Positions 11,618-24,600 of a stretch of 64,000 nucleotides of DNA are shown here, piece by piece. Within the stretch, counting starts at the first letter, position 1. Each line of letters starts with the position of its first letter. Made by a program: the position numbers and the translations under genes. Source of the stretch: Portulaca oleracea. Taxonomy: Eukaryota; Streptophyta; Magnoliopsida; Caryophyllales; Portulacaceae. The notes beneath the pieces were generated by a model. The model did no database searches and had not been told where the DNA came from. It saw only the letters and a list, made by a program, of their open reading frames with translations. The stretch covers positions 42,639,513 to 42,703,512 of the forward strand of contig CM055870.1 of assembly GCA_029582165.1 (NCBI GenBank). The letters are read 5' to 3'.

Positions 11618-11823
11618 TTATGGACTTGGCTTGGTGCCTAGTATAGTGAAGGCATGGCCCTCTATTGCGATAATAGTGGGACCATCACTCAAGTTAACAA
11701 ACCTAAAGCATACATCAAGCCCAAACACATGTCCTGCAAATGTCACATCTTTAGACAATTTGTCAAGGATGGTGACATAAAGGTGTGCAAGGTACATACG
11801 GATGAGAATGTCATCGATCCAAC
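11618..11823 (+). pseudogene. Ty1/Copia RNase H, left fragment
   Basis: The translation contains MALYCDNSGTITQVNKPKAY, then KPKHMSCKCHIFRQFV and GDIKVCKVHTDENVIDP. This matches the C-terminal RNase H of Ty1/Copia polyproteins (consensus LYCDNSGA...KH...YH.IRE.V..GDV...K......ADP). A preceding GLGLVPSIVK block, in another frame, fits the sequence before that motif and implies a frameshift near 11650. The reading stops abruptly at DPTI, where the inverted repeat of the 30-kb insertion begins. The matching C-terminal end is found at 41791-41874, so this is one gene split by the insertion. Confidence 0.85.
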
Positions 11824-11938
11824 GATTATGAGCCCGGGTGCAAGGAGCATTGTGCGCCCGGGCCCATTTAATTACCTAAGCTGGCGGCCCAAATGAAAAG
11901 AAAAGAAATGAAAGACACGGACGCGGCCCAATTCATTT
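11824..11938 (+). repeat. Left terminal inverted repeat
   Basis: It starts GATTATGAGCCCGGGTGC. After a diverged stretch it continues GGCCCAAATGAAAAGAAAAG, AAATGAAAGAC and GCGGCCCAATT. The reverse complement of 41664-41790 gives GATGCTGATCCCGGGAGC, GGCCCAATGAAAAGAAAAG, ATATGAAAGAC and GCGGCCCAATT in the same order. The right copy has one extra GGCCCAATGAAAAG unit. Confidence 0.85.
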
Positions 11939-12612
11939 TGCTCACTCGTCTTTTACTCGCGCGTGCTACGTTTTTGCAGCTTGCAACTCTCTCTCTACTG
12001 CTCCTCTTTTGCTCACTCGTCGACTTGCTTTCAAATCACTCACACTCATCGAATCACTCACACTCATCGACTGCTCAACTTCTTGCAACTCTCTACGGCG
12101 ATTCTGTGTTGATTGAACTGCTCCATTCATTCTCTTTGTGTGTCGATTCTCTGCGGCGATTCTGCTCAAAATTTCTCGAATGTAAGTTTAGGATTTTCTG
12201 CTCTAATATGATTTCTAGGTTTTATGCGTTTTGTGTGAGATTTTTGTGATATTTTTTTGTGTTTTTAAGGTTTTATGCGTTTTTGTGTGAGAGATTTTGT
12301 GCTCTTCTTTCTTTATGCCAAGCAAGTTCATGCATTCTCTGTTTTTGTGATGCATTCTCTGTGTTTGGGGTTTTATGTGTTTTTGTTGACGATTTTCTGT
12401 TCTAATATGAGTTCTCTATGTTTATTTTTAGGGTTTATGCGTTTTGTGTGAGATTTTGTGGTATATTTTTGTGTTTTTATGCGTTTTTGTGTGAGGTTTA
12501 TTCAATTTTATTTGTTTTTTGTGAGTCTCTGTTTTTAATAGAGTTAGTCTATGATGTAATGAGATTTGTTTTATTAACTGGTTTCATTTATGTGTTTAAT
12601 GGCAAAGACAAA
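11939..12612 (+). promoter_or_regulatory. Likely promoter and 5' leader of the Ulp1 gene
   Basis: This 0.7-kb stretch lies between the left inverted repeat and the first recognisable coding exon. AATCACTCACACTCATCG is tandemly duplicated at about 12032-12068. A possible splice donor (GAATGTAAGT) lies near 12178-12187, followed by intron-like T-rich DNA in which TTTTATGCGTTTTGTGTGAG recurs four times with changes between 12220 and 12500. I infer a leader exon and a 5' intron; no TATA box is convincing. Confidence 0.4.
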
Positions 12613-12767
12613 ATGCAATTCGAAAATCAGATTGTTTACAAAAGGAGGTTTTCAATGAAAGAGCAGGAAAAAGTTGAGAAAAAACCAAAAAAAGATATGC
12701 TCAAAGAAGGTAAAAAAAACATGTATTATTTGTCAATTCATTTTGAGGTTTGTGCATAGTTATTAAG

Positions 12768-12890
12768 ATATGAGCATACAGTTTATAGCTTGTTAGCATA
12801 GTTTCTATAGAGTATGAGCATATAGTTTATATCTTATGAGCATTAAGATTGTAGAGTATGAGAATAGAGGTTGTTGCTTATGAGCATTTT
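12768..12890 (+). repeat. Minisatellite monomers in Ulp1 intron 1
   Basis: Inside the intron 12710-12937, four or five degenerate units share TATGAGCAT or ATGAGCATT cores at roughly 20-40 bp spacing. They are the same core as in the large 3' array. Confidence 0.75.
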
Positions 12891-13675
12891 TATGTCATGA
12901 TCCTTTTTTGTTTAATAGTGTTGATTTTTTTGTGCAGATTCAGAAAAAGAGCACAGCAAGCAACAAAACAAGAAAGATGACGTTATTTTCAACAACCGCA
13001 TGTCTCCTGCTAAGCTTTTTAGTATGATCCCAAAATTTAATGATGCTCAAAAGGAAGCAATTCGGAGTTTGGGTTTTGGTGGTTTTTTAGAAGTAAAAAT
13101 GAATCAAGTTCCAAAACCTTTAGCACAGTGGGCTTGTAAGAATATCGATTTTTTGTCTTGTAGTTTAGCCCTTTCTAATGGTCGAAGATTGACCCTTGAT
13201 ACATACGATGTTTATCAGATTTTTGGTTTACCAAAGGGGAAGTATTCTGATACTTTTGAGTGTATGTTAGACTCCCAAAACAAACAAGATGAAAGGGTGT
13301 ATAAGAGTGAATTAGATAGGTTTATGCAAGCTTATTTCAACGGGGATAAAGGTGTGATTGCTAGCATGCCAGAGAAAATATTGGAGTTTAAGGATGGTGG
13401 TGAAATGTTCCAATGGGGGTTTTTGATGTATGTGTTCTGTACAATGCTTATGGGAAATCAGAATAGATACATCAACAAAAAGGCGTTTAGGTTGTTTGTT
13501 AAGTTAGATGAAGTGAACCAATATAATTGGTGTTTGTTTGCGTTGAAGAGTCTTTGCCATTCAGTGGAAAAGTGGCAAGCAAAGAATGACTCTTACTTTG
13601 ATGGACCGATTCTGCTGTTGTTGGTAATTTTCTTTTTACTGTTTTTTTTAAAATTGTTTGAGCATATATGTTGTA

Positions 13676-14120
13676 GATTATGAGCATAAAGTTTTAGATT
13701 CATGCATTATGGTTTTATGAAATGAGCATTGCTGTTGTAGGGTAATGAACATAGGTTTTTAGATTCACGAGGATTATGTTTTTTATGCAATGAACATTGT
13801 CATTATTGGAAATGAGCATTGGTTTTCAGATCCATGAGCATTATGGTTTATATGGAATGAGCATTGTCCTAATAGGTCATGAGCATTGGTCTTATACATT
13901 ATGAGCATAGTAGTTGTAGGTTATGAGCATTGGTCTTGTACATTATGAGCAATGTAGTTGTAGGTCATGAGCATTGGTCTTATACATTATGAGCATAGTA
14001 GTTGTAGGTCATGAGCATTGCCATTCTAGGGTATGAACATTGGTGTTTTCAATTCATGAGCATTTTTGTGTGATTATGTTTTTCAATCATTGTTTTTAGA
14101 GTATGAGCATACATGTTGCA
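13676..14120 (+). repeat. Minisatellite array in Ulp1 intron 2
   Basis: The intron between the exons ending at 13623 and starting at 14194 is almost wholly made of units with the ATGAGCATT core (also ATGAACATT) followed by about 13 variable bases such as GGTCTTATACATT or AGTAGTTGTAGGTC. Neighbouring units alternate, giving a 44-bp dimer in places. Confidence 0.9.
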
Positions 14121-14455
14121 CATCATAAGTTATGTATATTGAATTTGTCTATGACCAATAATGTTTCTTTTTTTCTTCATTTTAAAATCATAGGCCTTCT
14201 ACCTCGACAGAGTGTCCTTCATGTTTCTCGAACACAATCGATCATTCCCAATCATTGGGGCATGGAACAATGACTCTGTCAATGAGAGGGTCAATTTTGA
14301 AAGAAATTACGGCTTTGGCAAGGGCATCATAAATCCAAGGATGGGCTCTTGCTTTGTTTGCTTCAATGAATGCGCTGGTGCAAGACATTTGGTGCAAGAT
14401 CCACGACTCCTTTCCCCGACGTGAAATTGAAGCATTTTATGCAAGGAAACCAACC

Positions 14456-16191
14456 GCTTCAAAACAACAATCAAAAAGAACACATTGAAGTCGACAAATC
14501 GAAAAATGTAGATAATCATGTGTAAAATTTTATTATGAGCATTTTCTAGTTATCATTTGGTATAAGCATTATTTTTTTTATAATGAATTATCATTTTTTT
14601 TGTATTGTTATGTGTTTGTAGATTATGAGCATTGCCTTTATAGTTTATGAGCATATGTGTTTAGATTATGAGCATAGTAGTATGGACATTATAAGAATAG
14701 TAGTTGTATGTCATTATATGTCATGAGCATTGTCATAATAAGTCATGAGCATTGGTCTTATACATTATGAGCATGGTAGTTGTAGGTCATAAGCATTGGT
14801 CTTGTACATTATGAGCATTGTAGTTGTAGGTCATGAGCATTGGTCTTATAAATTATGAGCATAGTAGTTGTATGTCATTATATGTCATGAGCATTGTCAT
14901 AATAGGTCATGAGCATTGGTCTTATACATTATGAGCATAGTAGTTGTAGGTCATGAGCATTGGTCTTGTACATTATGAGCATTGTAGTTGTAGGTCATGA
15001 GCATTGGTCTTATACATTATGAGCATAGTAGTTGTAGGTCATGAGCATAGTAGTTGTAGGTCATGAGCATTGACCTTTGTATTGTCATGAGCATTGGTCT
15101 TATACATTATGAGCATAGTAGTTGTAGGTCATGAGCGTTGGTCTTATACATTATCAGCATTGTAGTTGTAGGTCATGAGCACTGGTCTTATACATTATGA
15201 GCATAGTAGTTGTAGGTCATGAGCATAGTAGTTGTAGGTCATGAGCATTGGTCTTATAAATTATGAGCATAGTAGTTGTATGTCATTATATGTCATAAGC
15301 ATTGTCATAATCGGTCATGAGCATTAGTCTTATACATTATGAGCATAGTAGTTGTAGGTCATGAGCATAGTAGTTGTAGGTCATGAGCATTGACCTTTGT
15401 ATTGTCATGAGCATTGGTCTTATACATTATGAGCATAGTAGTTGTAGGTCATGAGCATTGGTCTTATACATTATCAGCATTGTAGTTGTAGGTCATGAGC
15501 ACTGGTCTTATACATTATGAGCATAGTAGTTGTAGGTCATAAGCATAGTAGTTGTAGGTCATGAGCATTGGTCTTATAAATTATGAGCATAGTAGTTGTA
15601 TGTCATTATATGTCATAAGCATTGTCATAATAGGTCATGAGCATTGGTCTTATACATTATGAGCATAGTAGTTGTAGGTCATGAGCATAGTAGTTGTAGG
15701 TCATGAGCATTGACCTTTGTATTGTCATGAGCATTGGTCTTATACATTATGAGCATAGTAGTTGTAGGTCATGAGCATTGGTCTTATACATTATCAGCAT
15801 TGTAGTTGTAGGTCATGAGCACTGGTCTTATACATTATGAGCATAGTAGTTGTAGGTCATGAGCATAGTAGTTGTAGGTCATGAGCATTGGTCTTATAAA
15901 TTATGAGCATAGTAGTTGTATGTCATTATATGTCATGAGCATTGTCATAATAGGTCATGAGCATTGGTCTTATACATTATGAGCATAGTAGTTGTAGGTC
16001 ATGAGCATTGGTCTTTTACATTATGAGCATTGTAGTTGTAGGTCATGAACATTGGTCTTATACATTATGAGCATAGTAGTAGTAGGTCATGAGCATAGTA
16101 GTTGTAGGTCATGAGCATTGGCCTTTGTATTGTTATGAGCATAGGTGTTTTGATTCATGACCATTATTGATTTTTTTTTTTTTTGTTGCAG
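14456..16191 (+). repeat. Minisatellite array in Ulp1 intron 3, with about 320-bp higher-order units
   Basis: The array proper runs about 14530-16170 and ends in a polypyrimidine tract and acceptor (TTTTGTTGCAG) at 16191. The basic dimer joins a GGTCTTATACATT-type monomer with an AGTAGTTGTAGGTC-type monomer. The distinctive GACCTTTGTATTGTC variant recurs at about 15072, 15392 and 15713. GTCATTATATGTCAT recurs near 15280, 15601 and 15921. Both give a higher-order period of about 320 bp. These monomer types are largely different from those of the 3' array, so the arrays amplified separately. Confidence 0.9.
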
Positions 16192-17602
16192 AGGCTAATC
16201 AAAAAGTTTTTAGAGGTTGCAAATGATCTTGCAAGGTCATTCAAGCAATTTAGGGAAACATCTGAAGCTGCCTTTGAATTTTTCCCTGATGTGAGTGCAG
16301 CCAAGAAACTTGCTAGCCATGACAGCAAGATCTTCAGTTTTTTCCGAGAATTTGTTAAGGAGGAGGAGGAGCAAACTGAAGCTCCAAGTGATGGTGGTCA
16401 TGAGGGAACCCTCAGTCAAGATGAGGATTTTTGGAACAATCCAAAAATTCTAGAGGCCCTCGAAATATTGATGGATTCAATTGAGGGTGGGTTCCTGAAT
16501 GACCCATGTTCGATAACCAACAACCATCACCTACTACCCCCCCTCCTCCATCAAACCCTGCGAATGATGATCTTGATGAGCATGTCAATCAAGTTATTAG
16601 TAATGTTGTCGATGAGATTATGATTGACGCTCAAGTAGAAGAGCCAGCAGAAAACAAATCTGATGAGCATGCTAACCAGGCTAAGAATGATGATTTGGTG
16701 AAGAAAAAAGTGATGAAGCTCTTGAACTACCTATAAAGAAGAAACCAAACAGAAAAATAACACATATGCCTCCCAGTATGTGTTCCCCCTACCTTGATCG
16801 AGTTGCAGCATTGAAGAAAAAATTTACTTCACGTGAAAGACAATGTGTTAGAATCATTTTTGCAAAAGATGCTGACAACAAGTAAGTTTTTTTTTGGCTT
16901 TTTAGATTTTTTTTAAAGTTCATTTTGTTAATCGAAATTATTTTATTATATTTTACAGTGAGATTCTTGCAAGGTCAAAGTGGGGGGAGCTCACTCGAAA
17001 AAATTTGAAATCTCTTGCGTATAAAGAATCATATGTTAATGATGAGGTAGTTAATGAGTGGAGCAGATTTTTAAATAATTTGGAGCTATACAGAAATGTC
17101 TCTTCTGTATCTCGGTTTTTCTTCACCTCAAATTGTGTGGTGAGTAATTTATGAGCATTTGGGCATATTATTTTTAAGTTATAAGCTTTATTTTTTAGAA
17201 TTTTTGATTTTGTGATTTCTGTTGCCATTTATTTACAGCAAAGCCTGGTTCTTGCTCATGGAAAAGGCTCTAAACAAAAATCAATAGAATTTTTTGTTGA
17301 AGTTGCATCGAATGAATTGGCAGAGCAGGATCATATTGATCTTAAAAAGGTTGATTTGGTAAGTTTTGTCAATTATGTATTGATTATGATCAATTATTTA
17401 ATTTTTGAAACTAATTATATTTTTTTATGTTATTTATTTCAGATTTTTATTCCAATTTGTGCCCATGAGCACTACTTTTTGTTCTGCTCAAACATCCAAA
17501 AGCAAGAAAATTTAATCATCGACAATTTGATTGTCGATGTGCCTCAAAAGAAAAGATATGGAACTTTGCCTCAACGTTTGGTAATATTCTTTTTTAAACT
17601 TT

Positions 17603-17770
17603 TTGAGCATCCAAGTATTATGAGCATTGTCATTATAAGTCATGAGCATTAGCCTCTGTAGGTTATGAGCATTGATCTTTTACGTTATGAGCATTAAAGT
17701 TGTATGTCATGAGCATTAAAGTTTTAGGTTATTTCATGTTCATTTTTAACTTTTACGTTATGAGCATAAA
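17603..17770 (+). repeat. Minisatellite monomers in the Ulp1 intron before the Cys exon
   Basis: The intron 17581-17835 holds about seven units with the ATGAGCATT core. A single further unit (TGAGCATTTGGGCAT) lies in the intron at 17140-17238. The short introns 16882-16958, 17359-17442 and 18043-18145 have none. Confidence 0.8.
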
Positions 17771-18250
17771 AGTATATACTTAAGCATTATAATTTTTTTT
17801 AAACTTTTTTTCATGTTCATTTTTTTTTAATGTAGGCTACTACACTTGGTTATTTCATGAAAACTAAGGTGTATGATGGCTCAGACTCATGCCCCAATAT
17901 CGAAGATTTCAAACTTAGTTATGCCGACATGCCGTGGTTTACAAAGGATAATAGCACCGATTGTGGTGTTTTTCTTATGAGGTATATGGAAACCTTTTTT
18001 GGGGATGTAAATGATTGGCCATGCGGCTTGGAGAAAGATAATGTATGTATCTCTTGCTCTCTCACAAAGCATCCAATATTTTTTTATTTGTTTTTAATGA
18101 CAAGTATGGAATTCTTACAATTTTTTGTCTTGTTTTTAATTGCAGCAAAAACAAATTAATATGCTCCGAGTCACATATGCAGACTTGTTGCTTACGTACG
18201 AACAAAACCTATTGCGCAACAATTTTACAAGTTCTCCTATTGAAGAATAG

Positions 18251-18617
18251 GGTGAAAATGTCATGGTTTTAGAGTCGTATATAATTCAGAAACTTGTCTG
18301 TTGTAGATGATTGTGCAGAATTAGATTAGTTGTATGTGTAGAAAAACGAGTGCTGATGAGGAGTGTACTTTGGGAACATGTACTTTATCTTGTTTTATCT
18401 AGGATCATCTGGGAACATGTGCTGATGAGAATTTGTATTTCCTTTGTTAAATGTATTTGCACATTTGTAAATTAGTTTAAATATATTTGGTCAGATTCGA
18501 TTGTACTCAATCTTGGCAAATGTTGTGGTTGATGCAATTATTAATTTCTATTATCATAAAAGTATATTCATTATGAAAAAGCTTGATGTATGCATTATGG
18601 GTATAACAGTTATATGC
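18251..18617 (+). other. 3' flank of the Ulp1 gene before the array
   Basis: AT-rich, non-coding sequence following the stop codon at 18248-18250. It is the likely 3' UTR and polyadenylation zone, though I cannot single out one AATAAA. No minisatellite units until about 18618. Confidence 0.5.
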
Positions 18618-21600
18618 TATGAGCATTGTAGTTCTACAACATGAGCAATATGGTTTTGTGTAATGAGCATAGTCATGATAGGTCATGAGCATTTGCGTTG
18701 TATGTTATGAGCATTGTAATGATAGATCATGAGCATTGGCCATGTAGGATATGAGCATAGGTGTTTTGGATCATGAGCATTTATGGTTTTGAGTAATGAG
18801 CATTATCATTATAAGTCATGAGCATTAGTTTTGTAGGTCATGAGCATTGTCATTATAAGTCATGAGCATTAAACTTTGTAGGTTATGAGCATTGTAATGA
18901 TAGGTCATGAGCATTTTGGTTTTGTGTAATGAGCATTATCATTATAAGTCATGAGCATTAGTCTTGTAGGTCATGAGCATTGTCATTGCAAGTCATGAGC
19001 ATTGTCCATGTAGAGTATGAGCAATGTTCTGATAGGTCATGAGCATTTGCGTTGTATGTTATGAGCATTGTAATTATGGATCATGAGCATTTGCCATGTA
19101 GGATATGAGCATAGGTGTTCTGGATCATGAGCATTTATGGTTTTGAGTAATGAGCATTATCATTATAAGTCATGAGCATTAATCTTGTAGGTCATGAGCA
19201 TTGTCATTGCAAGTCATGAGCATTGTCCATGTAGAGTATGAGCAATGTAATGATAGATCATGAGCATTTGCCATGTAGGATATGGGCATAGGTGTTCTGG
19301 ATCATGAGCATTTATAGTTTCGAGTAATGAGCATTATCATTATAAATCATGAGCATTAGTTTTGTAGGTTATAAGCATTGTCATTATAAGTCATGAGCAT
19401 TTAACTTTGTAGGTTATGAGCATTGTAATGATAGGTCATGAGCATTTTTGTTTTGTGTAATGAGCATTATCATTATAAGTCATGAGCATTAGTCTTGTAG
19501 GTCATGAGCATTGTAATTGCAAGTCATGAGCATTGTCCATGTAGAGTATGAGCAATGTAATGATAGGTCATGAGCATTTGCCATGTAGGATATGAGCATA
19601 GGTGTTCTGGATCATGAGCATATATGGATTTGTGAAATGAGCATTATCATTATAAGTCATGAGCATTAGTTTTGTAGGTTATGAGCATTGTCAGTTCTAA
19701 GTCATGAGCATTAAACTTTGTATGTTATGAGCATTGTAATGATAGGTCATGAGCATTTTGGTTTTGAGCAATGAGCATTGTCATTATAAGTCATGAGCAT
19801 TAGTCTTGTAGGTCATGAGCATTGTAATTGCAAGTCATGAGCATTGTCCATGTAGAGTATGAGCAATGTAATGATAGATCATGAGCATTTGCCATGTAGG
19901 ATATGAGCATAGGTGTTCTGGATCATGAGCATATATGGATTTGTGAAATGAGCATTATCATTATAAGTCATGAGCATTAGTTTTGTAGGTTATGAGCATT
20001 GTCAGTTCTAAGTCATGAGCATTAAACTTTGTATGTTATGAGCATTGTAATGATAGGTCATGAGCATTTTGGTTTTGAGCAATGAGCATTATCATTATAA
20101 GTCATGAGCATTAGTCTTGTAGGTCATGAGCATTGTAATTGCAAGTCATGAGCATTGTCCATGTAGAGTATGAGCAATGTAATGATAGGTCATGAGCATT
20201 TGCCATGTAGGATATGAGCATAGGTGTTCTGGATCATAAGCATTTATGGATTTGTGAAATGAGCATTATCATTATAAGTCATGAGCATTAGTTTTGTAGG
20301 TCATGAGCATTGTCATTATAAGTCATGAGCATTAAACTTTGTAGGTTATGAGCATTGTAATGATAAGTCATGAGCATTTTGGTCTTGTAGGTTATGAGCA
20401 TTATCCATGTAGAGTATGAGCAATGTAATGATAAGTCATGAGCATTTGCGTTGTATGTTATGAGCATTGTAATGATAGATCATGAGCATTTGCCATGTAG
20501 GATATGAGCATTGGTGTTCTGGATCATGAGCATTTATGGTTTTGTGTAATGAGCATGTCATTATAAGTCATGAGCATTAGTCTTGTAGGTCATGAGCATT
20601 GTCATTGCAAGTCATGAGCATTGTCCATGTAGAGTATGAGCAATGTAATGATAGATCATGAGCATTTGCCATGTAGGATATGAGCATAGGTGTTTTGGAT
20701 CATGAGCATTTATGGATTTGTGAAATGAGCATTATCATTATAAGTCATGAGCATTAGTTTTGTAGGTTATGAGCATTGTCATTATAAGTTATGAGCCATA
20801 TAATGATAGGTCATGAGCCTTGTCATTATAAGTCATGAGCATTTTGGTTTTGTATAATGAGCATTTTCATTATAAGTCATGAGCATTAGTCTTGTAGGTC
20901 ATGAGCATTGTAATTGCAAGTCATGAGCATTGTCCATGTAGAGTATGAGCAATGTAATGATAGGTCATGAGCATTTGTCATGTAGGATATGAGCATAGGT
21001 GTTCTGGATCATTAGCATTTATGGATTTGTGAAATTAGCATTATCATTATAAGTCATGAGCATTAGTTTTATAGGTCATGAGCATTGTCATTATAAGTCA
21101 TGACCATTAAACTTTGTAGGTTATGAGCATTGTAATGATAGGTCATGAGCATTTGCATTGTATGTTATGAGCATTGTAATGATAGATCATGAGCATTTGC
21201 CATGTAGGATATGAGCATAGGTGTTCTGGTTCATGAGCATTTATGGTTTTGAGTAATGAGCATTGTCATTATAAGTCATGAGCATTAGTCTTGTAGGTCA
21301 TGAGCATTGTCCATGTAGAGTATGAGCAATGTAATGATAGATCATGAGCATTTACCATGTAGGATATGAGCATAGGTGTTTTGGATCATGAGCATTTATG
21401 GATTTGTGAAATGAGCATTATCATTATAAGTCATGAGCATAAGTTTTGTAGGTTATGAGCATTGTCATTATAAGTCATGAGCAATATAATGATAGGTCAT
21501 GAGCATTGTCATTATAAGTCATGAGCATTTTTGTTTTGTGTAATGAGCATTATCATTATAAGTCATGAGCATTAGTCTTGTAGGTCATGAGCATTGTAAT

Positions 21601-24600
21601 TGCAAGTCATGAGCATTGTCCATGTAGAGTATGAGCAATGTAATGATAGGTCATGAGCATTTGCCATGTAGGATATGAGCATAGGTGTTCTGGATCATAA
21701 GCATTTATGGATTTGTGAAATGAGCATTATCATTATAAGTCATGAGCATTAGTTTTGTAGGTCATGAGCATTGTCATTATAAGTCATGAGCATTAAACTT
21801 TGTAGGTTATGAGCATTGTAATGATAGGTCATGAGCATTTTGGTCTTGTAGGTTATGAGCATTGTCCATGTAGAGTATGAGCAATGTAATGATAGGTCAT
21901 GACCATTTGCGTTGTATGTTATGAGCATTGTAATGATAGATCATGAGCATTTGCCATGTAGGATATGAGCATAGGTGTTCTGGATCATGAGCATTTATGG
22001 TTTTGAGTAATGAGCATTGTCATTATAAGTCATGAGCATTAGTCTTGTAGGTCACGAGCATTGTCATTACAAGTCATGAGCATTGTCAATGTAGAGTATG
22101 AGCAATGTAATGATAGATCATGAGCATTTGCCATGTAGGATATGAGCATAGGTGTTTTGGATCATGAGTATTTATGGATTTGTGAAATGAGCATTATCAT
22201 TATAAGTCACGAGCATTAGTTTTGTAGGTCATGAGCATTGTCATTATAAGTCATGAGCAATATAATGACCGGTCATGAGCATTGTCATTATAAGTCATGA
22301 GCATTTTGGTTTTGTGTAATGAGCATTATCATTATAAGTCATGAGCATTAGTCTTGTAGGTCATGAGCATTGTAATTGCAAGTCATGAGCATTGTCCATG
22401 TAGAGTATGAGCAATGTAATGATAGGTCATGAGCATTTGCCATGTGGGATATGAGCATAGGTGTTCTGGATCATAAGCATTTATGGATTTGTGAAATGAG
22501 CATTATCATTATAAGTCATGAGCATTAGTTTTGTAGGTCATGAGCATTGTCATTATAAGTCATGAGCATTAAACTTTGTAGGTTATGAGCATTGTAATGA
22601 TAGGTCATGAGCATTTTGGTCTTGTAGATTATGAGCATTGTCCATGTAGAGTATGAGCAATGTAATGATAGGTCATGAGCATTTGCGTTGTATGTTATGA
22701 GCATTGTAATGATAGATCATGAGCATTTGCCATGTAGGATATGAGCATAGGTGTTCTGGATCATGAGCATTTATGGTTTTGAGTAATGAGCATTAGTCTT
22801 GTAGGTCATGAGCATTAGTCTTGTAGGTCATGAGCATTGTCATTGCAAGTCATGAGCATTGTCCATGTAGAGTATGAGCAATGTAATGATAGATCATGAG
22901 CATTTACCATGTAGGATATGAGCATAGGTGTTTTGGATCATGAGCATTTATGGATTTGTGAAATGACCATTATCATTATTAAGTCATGAGCATAAGTTTT
23001 GTAGGTTATGAGCATTGTCATTATAAGTCATGAGCAATATAATGATAGGTCATGAGCATTGTCATTATAAGTCATGAGCATTTTGGTTTTGTGTAATGAG
23101 CATTATCATTATAAGTCATGAGCATTAGTCTTGTAGGTCATGAGCATTGTAATTGCAAGTCATGAGCATTGTCCATGTAGAGTATGAGCAATGTAATGAT
23201 AGGTCATGAGCATTTGCCATGTAGGATATGAGCATAGGTGTTCTGGATCATAAGCATTTATAGATTTGTGAAATGAGCATTATCATTATAAGTCATGAGC
23301 ATTAGTTTTGTAGGTCATGAGCATTTTCATTATAAGTCATGAGCATTAAACTTTGTAGGTTATGAGCATTGTAATGATAAGTCATGAGCATTTTGGTCTT
23401 GTAGGTTATGAGCATTATCCATGTAGAGTATGAGCAATGTAATGATAAGTCATGAGCATTTGCGTTGTATGTTATGAGCATTGTAATAATAGATCATGAG
23501 CATTTGCCATGTAGGATATGAGCATAGGTGTTCTGGATCATGAGCATTTATGGTTTTGAGTAATGAGCATTGTCATTATAAGTCATGAGCATTAGTCTTG
23601 TAGATCATGAGCATTGTCATTGCAAGTCATGAGCATTGTCCATGCAGAGTATTAGCAATGTAATGATAGATCATGAGCATTTACCATGTAGGATATGAGC
23701 ATAGGTGTTTTGGATCATGAGCATTTATGGATTTGTGAAATGAGCATTATCATTATAAGTCATGAGCATAAGTTTTGTAGGTTATGAGCATTGTCATTAT
23801 AAGTCATGAGCAATATAATGATAGGTCATGAGCATTGTCATTATAAGTCATGAGCATTTTTGTTTTGTGTAATGAGCATTATCATTATAAGTCATGAGCA
23901 TTAGTCTTGTAGGTCATGAGCATTGTAATTGCAAGTCATGAGCATTGTCCATGTAGAGTATGAGCAATGTAATGATAGGTCATGAGCATTTGCCATGTAG
24001 GATATGAGCATAGGTGTTCTGGATCATAAGCATTTATGGATTTGTGAAATGAGCATTATCATTATAAGTCATGAGCATTAGTTTTGTAGGTCATGAGCAT
24101 TGTCATTATAAGTCATGAGCAATAAACTTTGTAGGTTATGAGCATTGTAATGATAGGTCATGAGCATTTTGGTCTTGTAGGTTATGAGCATTGTCCATGT
24201 AGAGTATGAGCAATGTAATGATAGGTCATGAGCATTTGCGTTGTATGTTATGAGCATTGTAATGATAGATCATGAGCATTTGCCATGTAGGATATGAGCA
24301 TAGGTGTTCTGGATCATGAGCATTTATGGTTTTGAGTAATGAGCATTGTCATTATAAGTCATGAGCATTAGTCTTGTAGGTCACGAGCATTGTCATTACA
24401 AGTCATGAGCATTGTCCATGTAGAGTATGAGCAATGTAATGATAGATCATGAGCATTTGCCATGTAGGATATGAGCATAGGTGTTTTGGATCATGAGTAT
24501 TTATGGATTTGTGAAATGAGCATTATCATTATAAGTCACGAGCATTAGTTTCAGGTCATGAGCATTGTCATTATAAGTCATGAGCAATTTAATGACCGGT

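Larger units (their letters stand above)
12613..18250 (+). pseudogene. Ulp1-like (C48) cysteine protease gene, multi-exon, frameshifted
   Basis: The exons run 12613-12709, 12938-13623, 14194 to about 14455, 16192-16881, 16959-17139, 17239-17358, 17443-17580, 17836-18042 and 18146-18250. Apart from the uncertain donor near 14455, all have GT-AG borders and keep phase across the junctions. The C-terminal exons form a C48 SUMO-protease fold: His at 17470-17472 in HEHYF, Asp at 17521-17523 in IIDN and Cys at 17962-17964 in STDCGVFLMRYM. The usual oxyanion Gln before the Cys is not evident. The N-terminal half (FGGFLEVKMNQVP, LTLDTYDVYQIFGLPKG) resembles the N-terminal region of plant mobile Ulp1 proteins. 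C48 enzymes process or remove SUMO-like proteins. Apparent frameshifts near 14332, 16500 and in an A-run at 16704-16709 break the frame, so it is a pseudogene unless these are assembly errors. The start at 12613 is the first in-frame ATG of its exon. Confidence 0.82.
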
